DNA of 64,000 nucleotides from Coniella vitis (Eukaryota > Ascomycota > Sordariomycetes > Diaporthales > Schizoparmaceae), in the NCBI GenBank assembly GCA_011317545.1, contig WUJK01000003.1, positions 3,658,001-3,722,000 of the forward strand, read 5' to 3'. The position numbers were made by a program, and so were the translations under genes. Numbering within the stretch: the first letter of the stretch is position 1; each line of letters starts with the position of its first letter. Of the stretch, positions 50,330 to 60,578 are shown piece by piece. The notes below the pieces were generated by a model. That model was not told where the DNA came from, did no database searches, and saw nothing but the letters and a program-made list of their open reading frames with translations.

Positions 50330-53300
50330 TTATAATCGAGGAAGGCTACTATAACCTTTTATAAAATACCGTTTTAGATAACTATAGAGCTATATACCTT
50401 ATTAATAGTATCTTACTTCTAGAGGATAGGTTATTCGTCCCTAAAGATAACGGTATAACCGTTAGTATAAGTAATACCTTATTCCTAGTTAAGGGATATA
50501 GTATACGAATTATTAAACGGTACTTTAATAATAAAATATATAACCTTATTCTTAAAAAGGTATATTTAATAAAAGGTTTTTATATAAATATTATCTCTAA
50601 AGCGTTATTAGCTAAAAGGGGAGTTTAATATTATAGTTTTAACTATATATTATATTTAGACGATTTAAGCGATAATAAAGTTCTAATAACCTTAAAAAGG
50701 TATTTTAACTTAGCCTTTTTTAAATATATTCTATATTACTCCTCCTATCTATTATTACCCTCTTTTATTCCGTTTAGTAAAGCCGGTATATTATATCTAC
50801 CTATTTCGAACTTACTATTTCGTTTATCTTTTAATCTACTTAAAGACCGAGAGGATTCGGAGTACCTATAGTATTTATATTTAGGCTATTTAGGCGTATA
50901 AGTATTATAAAAGCTAGTCTAATAAGCCTACGGAGTTAAAATAAACGGTATACGAAGACTAAATTATAAATACTATATAAAAGCGTTCCTAACTCGTATT
51001 ATATACCGAGGATTATCTAAGAATATTAGCCCTAGGCCCTTTTAGAGGGTTTACTAGGATATATTTACGTTTTACCCGGGTATAAGAAGGGCTAGGTATA
51101 TAATAGTATTTAAGGACGAGTTCTTAAGCAAATTCTTTATTTTCATAGCTATAGATAAGATAGGATCGACGGTCTTTAGCTTAATTCGTAACTTCGTTGC
51201 TTAGGTATACTAATAGTTTTAGCTTAACGTATATAAAATCCGCTAAGATAGTAAAGCCGCCGTTCTATATATAAACTATAATATAGCCTATATACGATAA
51301 TACTAGGAGGTAGGAATCGAGCTTAAAGTAACCCCTTTATATATAAAAGAGCCTAATAGTATAGCCGAGAAAGCAGGATACGAATTAATTAAGAAATAAT
51401 TAGTAATACTATTATCTATAAACCTACTATCTTATCTATAGCCCGAAGCGATAAAAATAGCGGCTTATTTATATAATATTAGCCTAGCGGTAATAAAGTA
51501 TTAATAATCCCTAAATAATCTACTTAAGGGATAGTTCCGTCGGAATATACCGATAATACTATTAGATAAGGATCTTCGCCCTAACTAGAGCTATATCTAT
51601 ACCTACGGCTATCGTACCTATATACTTAGAGTAGAGAGAAAAGTAGGAAACTTTAAGAAAGAGATAAAAACAGCGGAACGTATATATATTAGATATCTTA
51701 TAGGTTATATCGCCTTAAATATCTTTAGAGTATAAATACCCTTTATAGATATAATATATATAATAAGGAATATTTAGTTTAATAAGATAGTCTTCTATAA
51801 CCTATTAAAGGAGAGGCTTAGATAGCCCCTTCCTAACTATAAGTTCGAGAAAATACTATTATAGGAGACGAGATTAGAGGAGATTTTAGATACTTTATAC
51901 GTTTAAGTAAATATAGGAGAATATTATACCTTCCTATTTTAAATAATTAACTTAAACCTATATATAATATATACTAATATTAATCCGCCCTTAGAACTAG
52001 GGGGTAAGTAGCCTTATATAGATAGTTTAAAAGGTATTCCGGACTAGATTATAGAGGATATACCTATACCTAAGTTAAGTATAGAGAATTTATAACTCTC
52101 TAATCGCTATTAAAGCTTAGATAACTATATTTAGCTATAATAAAGTAACGCCTTTACGTATATACGAACTTAAATAAACCTTATTAATAATAATACTAAG
52201 ATAGATAAAAACCTTATTAGCTTTATAGCTAGAGAAGATAAATAATCTATAGATATAAACCCTATTAATAATATATAACTCGCTAAGGTAAATAAATTAC
52301 CCCTTAAAGTCGAGGAACCGTTAGAGCGTTAATTATTAATATATAACGAGGACTATTAGTCTAAGCCTTAACTATAATAACTATTACTTATAAACGGCCG
52401 AGATAATCTAATTAATTAGAGATATCTAATTACTAGAACCGAGGAGGATATATAATAGGATATTCCGCCCCTTTTACAGAGATCTAATAGATAGAGAGTA
52501 TTAATATAAAGGGTACTTAAATAAACGCCTATTTATAGGTATAAAAGAAAGAACTCTAAGCTACTTAAGCTATTTATCCGAAGGCCGTTTACCTTTATAA
52601 GCGTATTTTACCCGTTTAGGCGATAATAGGCTTATCTAGCTACCGTACTAATAGATATATAGCCGGAACTAAACGTAAGATACGCTACGTTATACACTAT
52701 ATTTATAGCAGCGGTTAACGCTAATAATACGCTTAGTTAGATATAGGATAAAATTACTAAGTTTATATTATATCCCTAGTATATTAATAACTTACCTAAA
52801 GAACTATTAAACTAGGTATAAGCTTAGAAGTTACCTTTCCGCGATTAATAGTTTAAGGCTATAAAAAAGGAGATATACTAATTAACAACTATATATATAT
52901 AGGAGAAAGTTAATAGGGCGAAGGTATATAATAAGCTATTACCGCTTAAATAGGTATTTCGCTATAAAACGGACGGTAATAGTATTTTATCCTTATTTAA
53001 AGTACGGATTTACGTAAGAGGAGATCTATAGGATATTAATATCTTCGATACCTATACCGTAATACTTATAATATATGCTTTTCGTATACTTATAGCTATT
53101 ACGGCTTAAAAGGATTTAGAGGTAAACTAAATAAACGTAACCGGAGCGTTCCTTAACGCTAATAGAGAAGGACGAGAGGAAATATATATTAAATTACTAA
53201 ACGGATTTAAAGTTATCGATAAAGTTGCTAAGTTAAAGAAAGCACTCTATAGTTTATACGATTCGCCCCTTATATAATATAAAGACCTTTATAATACCCT

Positions 53301-54330
53301 TAGAGAACTTAAGCTTAAGCCGTTATCTAAAGAATTATATATATTTAAAAGTAAAGATAATAAGATTACTCTATTATTCTATATAGATAATATCTTAATA
53401 TTTTATCTATAGTCGGCTAAGGTAGAAGTAATAAGGATTAAAAAGGGTATTACTAAGGCGTACGATATTATTAACTAAGGATTAGCCGAATAATTCCTAA
53501 GTATCCGAATAGTATATAACCGAAGCAAAATAATTATTCGCCTTCTTTATAATACCTATATCGAAAAGGTAGCTAAAAAGTTCGGTTTAACGGATATACT
53601 AGTATTTTTACCTTACTTACTAATCTTGCCCTTCGCTAAGCTTAAAAAGAATATAGGTAAGGCTATAAAGGAAGAAGTAAAGTTATATTAAGAGAAGATT
53701 AGTTCTATCCTCTATATAGCTATTATATTACGCTTAGATATAGTATTCGTATACTTATTCCTTTCTTATTTCCTTATAAACCTAAGTTAAGTATATTATA
53801 AGGCTACCGATTAGGTAATTAGATACCTCTATAGAATTAGATTCCTAGGTATTTAGTATAGTAATATAGCTCCTAAAGTATAAGTATTATATATATCGGG
53901 AGATTCGTCCTTTATAAACGATATAGAGGACCGAAAGTCTATATTTGGATATATATTTATACTATTCGGGGGTATAATTGCTTAGAAATTAAGTAAATAG
54001 TCTACGATCGCTATATCTATTATAGAAGCGGAGCTTAATACCTTATCTTTAACGGTAAAGGAAATAATAGCGTTTAAACGCTTACTTCGAGATATCTCTA
54101 TAGACCTTAGGGAGACGTAGAATATCTACTATAATAACTAGTAGATAATACGGCTAGTAATAGCTAAACGCGAGAAAATTAGTATAAAGCTTAGGTATAT
54201 TAATATTAATTAATTATAGCTTAAATAGGAGTATTAAAAAGATATATTTAAAGTTATATATTTACCTATAAAATAGATATTAGCCGATAGTTTAATTAAA
54301 CCGCTAGATTAAGCTTAATTTAAGTATTTT
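50330..54330 (+). pseudogene. pol of the Copia element (protease-integrase-RT-RNaseH), RIP-broken
   Basis: The protease region lies at about 50370-50640. A GAG-pre-integrase and integrase segment lies at about 50860-51700 (AYGVKINGIRRLN, FKDEFLSKFFIFIAIDKIGS). RT is at about 53100-53560, with TGAFLNANREGREEIYIKLP and the catalytic motif at 53380-53391 reading Y-I-D-N in place of YVDD. RNase H is near 53900-54150 (RKSIFGYIFILFGG, STIAISIIEAELNTLSLT). The integrase-before-RT order defines the Copia superfamily. Stops fit RIP of CAA, CAG, CGA and TGG codons. Confidence 0.82.
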
Positions 54331-54462
54331 AGAGCTTTCTTAAATCTTTAAGATTTAATTATAATTATTTAAGTATAAAATAATTATAATATTATAATAA
54401 AATAATAAGAGGATATACTAAAAAACCCTTTTTTATTAATATAAATACTTAAACTCTATACT

Positions 54463-56000
54463 TTAAACCTTTAGCTTAGAGAGAATTTTATTAAGGATCT
54501 TCGCTATCTCTAAAATAGCCTTATCGTAAGTAATTCTCTATTCTTACTAAGTAGAAGCTTTCTTATATAGATTACAATCGTCCGAACTAGCCTATAAAGA
54601 AGTATTCTCCTCCCTTAAACGGGTCCTTTCTCCTTATAAGTTAGTATTCTCCTTTTATAAAGCGGTAATTTTATCTATAAATCGGGTCCTCTTTCGTTTA
54701 AAACCGGCTATCCTAGTTTATAAACTCGCTTTCTCCTCTTCTAAAGTAAGATATATAACCTTATAATCCTTAATATTATATATAAGCTTATCTTTCCGCT
54801 TATTTAACTACTATCTAGCCCTTTTATTCGTATTAAGTAACTCCTTAATCTAGCGGAGATTATTATAAAGATAGTTAATAGCCCCTTTTAGCTCGGTATA
54901 ATCGGCGGTAGAAACTATATTATTAGGTAGGCTATTTAAACTATTAAATTACCCCCCTTCCTATAGCTTAAGGGTAGCTTTTTATACCTAAAAAGCGTAA
55001 CTAGCCTTTGTTTCGGTACCGGATATCGCCTTCTTATTATTAAGATTAAGGTTTCCTTCGACGCCTTAAATAATATATTTAAAACGGAAGATTCGGTCTA
55101 TAAAGGGCTTAAGGATAAGGGGGATAAGTATATAGGTATAATTCTACTTACGGTAACGGTTATAATTAGGAGTATTAGAGGTAGAGATATATTTACCGTT
55201 ACTATTACTATTATTATAGCTCTTAATATAAGCGATATAGGGAGTTAAGCGCTTAATTTAGCCCTCCTTAATAATAATAATTATATACTTACGGACGGTC
55301 TTAGGGCGGCGAGAAGGGGTAGCGGTAGCGGATAAAATAGCGTTATTAATATTATTATTATTATCGTCGTCGTTAGCTAAAGGTTAAGGTTAAGCTTAAG
55401 GAAGGGGTTTCCAGGGGCGAGAGTTAATAGGTTTAAAACTACTAGTAACCTATAACTTAGTTCTCTTAATAGGGGTATAAGGAGATTATCTAAATACCCG
55501 TTTCCGGGGAGAATCGGCGTAGGGAATAGTATTATTACTAGTAAATATATAGATATTATCTATAACTTTAAGATTAGTTAGCCGATTTATATAAAATAAG
55601 CCTAAACGAGAAGATTTACCGAGGGAACGATTAGTATAGGACGGATAAGAAGGGTTATTATCGCCGGTATTAGTATTAGCACTAGCGTTAGAATTAGTAC
55701 TAATAATAGCGGTACTAATTAACTAGGCTAAATCGTTAGGTTAACCTATTACTCTATCGTCCTCTCTTATTATATTAGCAAACTCCTATAAAGGGTAGAT
55801 TCCGTCTATTAGACTATTAAATTCGGAGCTAGGTACCTCTTCGACCTCGTTAGGCGCGGAAATAGTATTATAACTAAGAACGTCGTTAAAGGATAAAAAA
55901 GGGCGAATCGGGATATTAGGATCGTTATTTATAGAATAGTCTATACCTATATCGCTAGATTTACGGGTTAGAGCGTTAATTAGTATATAATTAGGTATAT
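54463..56000 (-). pseudogene. Antisense reading frame between pol and 3' LTR of the Copia element
   Basis: On the minus strand one and the same frame stays coding-like for about 510 codons, interrupted only by TAA/TAG that RIP can make from CAA/CAG. It begins near 56000, where an ATA may replace ATG, and ends at 54463, about 130 bp from the end of sense pol. Readable parts include EVEEVPSSEFNSLIDGIYPL (about 55840), a basic block (SRRPKTVRKYI, about 55300), IPLILKPFIDRIFRFKY (about 55110), and a C-terminal Leu/Glu/Lys-rich heptad region from about 54890 to 54480 (ERTRLREENTSL, ITYDKAILEIAKILNKILSK) that should form a coiled coil. I recognise no known family. Confidence 0.6.
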
Positions 56001-56159
56001 TAAATAATAATTATATTTAACTTATAGTTTATAAGTTTAAGTTAGTCTAAAGGAGAAAGAGAAGGAATCTTAAACTAATAAAACGCGACGAATATATATT
56101 AAAGTATATGCTAGGCTGCTACTAGTGCAACTAGCGATATCCTTACTAGTTAGGGGGTA

Positions 56160-56374
56160 TATAAAAGTGGTATTTAACCCTAACCCGAAAGCTATTATAT
56201 TAGCCTAATAATAGGCTTTATATAAGCAGAATAATAGCTTCGGTAATACTCAAATATTCGAATAATAGCTCTTTTTTATAGCTAGATATATAGAAGATAT
56301 ATACTCTTTTAACCTCTCTTTTGTTTCGCCTGTTTCAGCTGATGACTAAGCTTTGTGCACACTCTATTTTCTCA
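56160..56374 (+). repeat. 3' LTR of the Copia element
   Basis: Its inner left part is RIP-converted (starts TATAAAAG instead of TGTGAAAG). Its outer right roughly 55 bp are intact, with GTGCACACTC and a terminal CTCA. Confidence 0.92.
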
Positions 56375-56690
56375 GATATCTATGTAGGTGTTGTACAGAG
56401 AGCCGGGGCAGTTGCGGCGCGGGCGTGCCTTTTCTGCGCAGTAATGGATACTGCCTCCCACTAGCGGCTTATGCTCCGCTCCTGCCTGTTACTTAGTGTG
56501 CTCTACTTTAGGCATCCTCGGACGGTCCACGGGCCATTGTCTTGGGTGAGGCAACATGTGCCATAGCACGCGGTGAGGCGGTCCGGCAAGAGATATAAAA
56601 TGCCAAAGTCGTCGACCATCCCACCCGTGTTCAACTCGATGTGCCCAAGGCAAGATCCCCCCCTCACACCTCCTCCGCCAAGGCCCTGAT
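56375..56690 (+). promoter_or_regulatory. Short interval between the Copia 3' LTR and the DUF4246 gene
   Basis: Only about 316 bp separate the LTR from the first usable start of the next gene, so the native promoter has been separated from whatever lay upstream. A small open stretch starting MPKSSTIPPVFN at about 56600 could be an upstream exon of the DUF4246 gene, but I see no splice pair that clearly links it. Confidence 0.4.
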
Positions 56691-58925
56691 ATGGACGTTC
56701 TCCCTCTCCTCTCTGGCCTTGCAAGAATACTCTTTGGAGCCTCATCATCTCCACCCGCCATGGCTGCGACCGCCTGCTTTCCCGTCGGGAGCGACCCTGA
56801 AGAGATGGAAACAGTATCCGAGCTCATCCCCGTGCGCGAGGTTGCCATGCTCGCGATAATGGACCGCCTGACAGACAAGCCGCAGTGGCACCGCAAGGTC
56901 TTTGACGACGGGATTGTGAGCAAGTGGAAGGCCGAGGCGCTGGCCGTTGCAGATGAGGCGTGGATGGAGCTTGCTGCGACGCCGGGCAGTGACTGGGCCC
57001 AGAAGTCGCCGCAACAACCAAAACAAAGTGTCGAGGGCTGGGGCATCCTGAGCGAGACGGCTTTTGACCATGTGAGTTCCCAGGCTCACGCCATCCAGTC
57101 GAGGACCCAGCGCTGATTCGTCTTGCGCGACAAGTGCATCCAAGAGCTGCGTAACAAGGCGGCCTACTATGAAAAGACAGGCCTGATCCCAACGCTCGAT
57201 GTGCTGGCGACCGTCGTCAAGTCCGATGTTCTTGTCGGACAGAGTCTTCGCGCCAGTCTGAAAAGGGCCTTTGACCAGCTTCAACAAGACCAAAGCCAGG
57301 ATCCCGACTGGCACCCCAACTCGGGAGACATGGTCCAGGACCTCGTCCATCCGTCCATGTATCCACTGGTGTGCCACCAGAGTCGAGTCCTCGGCGAAGA
57401 GGCCGTTGGCATCTCTGACGCCATTGAGAAATGGGCCGGAAAGGGCGAGGTGATCGAGTCTACCGAAATGCCATACCAATGGCTTCCGTCCAACGTCGCT
57501 TTCCGGGATGGCGGCAGCGTCAAGCTGACCAGCTACATCAACAACTTGCACCCGACAAAGTACCCAGACATCTACGCTGCAGTCGAGGAAATGATTGGGG
57601 CTGCCCTTCCTGCTTGGGAGCAGTGTCTTTTGTCCTATGAAAAGTGGAAGTTTTGGGGTCCTGGGCGCAAGGGATCCCGATTTGACCTCCAGGACGAAGC
57701 GTACGATGAAGCGGAGAGGAATTGGGTTCCTTCGAGTGCAGAAGAAGCCGCCAATCTCCCCGTAGACTTGAGTCGGTGGCCAGACTATCAGGACTTGCTG
57801 CGAGCCGGGGCAGATGAGGACGAAATCAACGAGTCGAAGTGGCGGATATTGCGGAAACCAATCTTCACAGGCAGGGAGCCCAGAAAGCATGTAGATATCG
57901 ACTATGGTCAGTACACGACTGCAGTGGAGCAATCAGAGACGGCCAAGGGCCGTCTGTACAGGCAGTTCAAGGACTCGGGGCTGCAAGTCATTGTCAAGAT
58001 GGCCTCCATCGAGCTGACGCCCGAAAAGCCTGAATTTCCTGTCGGAGGTTGGCATGTGAGTGGACGTCCCAATTGCAGCAAATCTTGCCATCGGGATCTT
58101 GCCGAGCACTAACAAATGCATCCAGATCGAGGGGCTCCCACATGAATCGATCTGTGCAACTGCCTTGTACTACTTGGATAGCGAGAACATCACCGAGTCC
58201 AGCTTGGCATTCCGCATGGCCACGAGTAAGGAACAAGACGAACTAATGTTCACTGCCTCTCAGGATGGGTATCATTGGCTCGAGTCTTTCTATGGTACAG
58301 ACTTTGGGGATGCGGAGGCTGGAAATTGTCTACAGAACTATGGCAGCGTTGTCACGCGCGAAGGACGTCTTCTTGCGTTTCCAAACATTTTGTGAGTCGT
58401 GTCCCCGGGTTAACATGACACTGCATCGACGCAGTTCAAAAAAGAGTCGGTGCACTAACGTGGCCTCATTCCGCCTTGCTATTCAGCCAACACCGCGTGT
58501 CTTCTTTCAAGCTCGCCGACCCGACTAAGCCTGGCCACAGGCGCTTCATTGCGCTGTGGCTCGTTGATCCTCATCAGCGTATCATCTCCACGGCCAACGT
58601 TCCACCTCAGCAGCTAGACTGGTGGCTCGATTCCGCCTTTGGAAAGTCTGCAGAGAGCCAGGAATCAGCCGCAGACAAACTTCCAGCCGAGTTGTTGCAG
58701 TTGCTCGGAGAAAAGGGCATTGTAATCGGCAAGGAGAAGGAGCAAAAGAAACTGACGCTGCCGCCCGAACTGCTCGATTACGTTCGCCAGGACTTCCATC
58801 TAGGTCTCATGAGCCTGCAACAGGCAAAAGAGCACCGCTTGGCGTTGATGGAGGCACGGACGGTGCATCAGAATGAGGCCGCAGAAGAACGAGGCAGGCA
58901 TTCGTACAACTTTTGCGAGCATTAG
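56691..58925 (+). CDS. DUF4246-family protein
   Basis: Four exons: 56691-57071, 57135-58055, 58126-58391, 58487-58925; up to 668 aa. The frame carries the hallmarks of this fungal family: LTDKPQWHRKVFDDGIVSKW near the N-terminus, the ELRNKA...TGLIPTLDVLATVVKSD block, then SYINNLHPTKYPDIY, KPEFPVGGWHIEGLPHESI, CATALYYLDSENITESSLAFR and RFIALWLVDPHQRIISTANV. The family is common in filamentous fungi. Its Gly-Gly-x-His and later His-rich core resemble a cupin or 2-oxoglutarate-type oxygenase fold, but its biochemical role is not established. The start is uncertain: Met at 56691 or at 56760, and an upstream exon could have been lost to the Copia insertion. Introns are short and standard (CACTAAC branch site before 58126). 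Confidence 0.8.
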
Positions 58926-59086
58926 CTGCCTGTGGGTGCTGTTTCCAAGCTGGGTGGGGGGGGGGTGTTTGTTTATATGGGCTTTATATTCCTTTTGTAC
59001 CTATCACATTACTAGCACTCGGCATAGTAAAACAACCAATCTTGAGCCGGTTAACACGCCGATGACGAGGACCTGCAGGATAATCT
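58926..59086. other. Convergent gap between the DUF4246 gene and the GH105 pseudogene
   Basis: 161 bp between two tail-to-tail reading frames, with a G9 run. No further feature seen. Confidence 0.6.
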
Positions 59087-60578
59087 TCAGCATGGAAATT
59101 CTTGGCTCGCGAGCAATTCATACTCGTACGACGCCCACATAAAGGGGCCGATGCCCTTGTCGTCGTTCTCATCGACCGGCTGTGAGGTGTAGTACTGTGC
59201 ATGGCTGCGGTCAGCACAAGTACTTGACACCATTCGAGGGAAAAGATTGAGATTGCCGTTTTACCTCAAACGTAGCATTGCTACCCAAACTCCCCACCTC
59301 CACCGTGCCCTCCCAGTCCAACGTCCCCTCGTCCGCAGCGCCGGTCCCATTATCACTGGCCCCCGCGCCACCACCACCACCACCCACCTCTCTCTCCACC
59401 ATCAATCTGATAAAGCCCTCTTCGCAGGCTCCATGTACTTGTTCGCATCGAGAAACCCCAATCTCACACCCTCCAAGAAGCCCACTTGTAAACATGGCTG
59501 TGGCGCTCGATTCAACGCAGTTGCCCTCAACGCGAATATATTCCTCATCCATGATGAGCCACCAGCCTGAACCACCACCGCCGCCGCCGTCGTCGTCGTC
59601 TTCTCCAGTTGTAGGATCATGGTTTTCCGCATCCTCCTCCTGCTGCTTCTGCTGCTGCTGCTGCTGCTGTGCCAGCAGAAGGCCCTCTGCAAGAGACTGA
59701 AAGTACTCGAGGAGCACTGCATAACCGGGGTGCGTGGGGGGGCATGACCTGGAGTGTTTCGAGCAGCGAGGTAAAAAGAACCTCCCATCCGCGCGGGCCC
59801 AGACGAGGGGCGAGGCGCCAGTGACGGGGCTGGCCCAGACGGCGCGCTTTGCTTGCGTCGTAGCCGTGTCTGAGGAGTTTGGTGTGTTTTGGCTTTGGCC
59901 TTTTTGTAGGGTTGTTTGGTTGCGTGCTGTTGTTGCTGTTGTTGTTGTTTTGGGAAATAGAGGAGGTGTTGTCGTCGTGGTGGGTGTACATGTAGCGGAT
60001 CGACATGCCGATGCGGTATTGATCGAGGGAATAGTCTGTTAGAGTGAGTGCGGGTTGGTGTTAATGTGATTTAGACGAGGAAATATGAACACATCTGTGT
60101 CATTCGGATCCAGAATTGAGAGTAACCCTATATATATACATGTATGTATTAAAAAAGAAAGAAAATATATAAAAAAAAAAAAAAAAACACGCCAACCCAA
60201 ATCACTAGAAGCAGACCTGGTGATACTGGCAAGAGTAATTGTACCCTGTTATCGTCCCGTTCTCCTGGACAATGGACAATTGATCACGATAAAAAATCAA
60301 CAAGCGTCTGGTGGCGGGTGAGGGCAATCGCCCGCTCGAAGCCCTTATAGACGACTGCTGTTCCATAGTCGAAGCCCTTGGCCATGCCATGTCGGATCTG
60401 CGAGTCTGCCATCCAGGCTAGAAGATATGATGTGGACGGCGTTGGCGTTGAGGTCAAGGAGGCGTGTCGCTGTTCTTGGTATGGTCTTGAGTCCACAGCA
60501 GTGATAGTAGTAGTAGTAGCAGCAGCAGCAGCGGAAACCAGCGTGCCCAAGAGACTGTACGATTTGAGTTCTCTCATC
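59087..60578 (-). pseudogene. Degraded GH88/GH105 unsaturated glucuronyl/rhamnogalacturonyl hydrolase
   Basis: Minus strand. It starts at 60578 with a signal-peptide-like MRELKSYSLLGTLVSAAAAA. Family landmarks follow: WMADSQIRHGMAKGFDYGTA, then DQLSIVQENGTIT after a frameshift at the A6 run 60290-60295, then an intron (60036-60243) and DYSLDQYRIGMSI. Next come LLRHGYDASKA, AVWASPVTGASPLVWARA, GWEVLFTSLLETLQVMP and GYAVLLEYFQSLAEGLLLAQ, which need frame changes near 59845, 59790 and 59735. The end is GWWLIMDEEYI, NCVESSATAMF and, after an intron (59195-59264), YYTSQPVDENDDKGIGPFMWASYEYE. The middle block with the catalytic WLDG is absent, replaced by an Asn-rich repeat, and poly-Gln and poly-Gly runs have expanded. 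Intact relatives are secreted pectin-degrading enzymes. Some frameshifts could be assembly errors at homopolymers. Confidence 0.75.

Larger units (their letters stand above)
48542..56374 (+). mobile_element. Complete RIP-inactivated Ty1/Copia retrotransposon
   Basis: The 7833-bp element has 215-bp LTRs (48542-48756, 56160-56374) and a perfect TSD GATAT (48537-48541, 56375-56379). A purine-rich AGTTAGGGGGTA directly precedes the 3' LTR. The order on the plus strand is gag, protease, integrase, then RT-RNaseH, which is the Copia order, followed by a 1.8-kb segment carrying a long antisense frame. Stops are dense throughout. Element boundaries coincide exactly with the AT-rich block, so the flanking OLA1 and DUF4246 genes are not mutated. 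Confidence 0.92.

Noticed and set aside
60258..60298. 41-nt intron (GTTGAT...CAG) as an explanation for the frame change in the GH105 gene
   Set aside because: Too short, with a non-consensus donor, and it would remove a conserved family segment; a one-base change in the A6 run explains it better, though it cannot be fully excluded.
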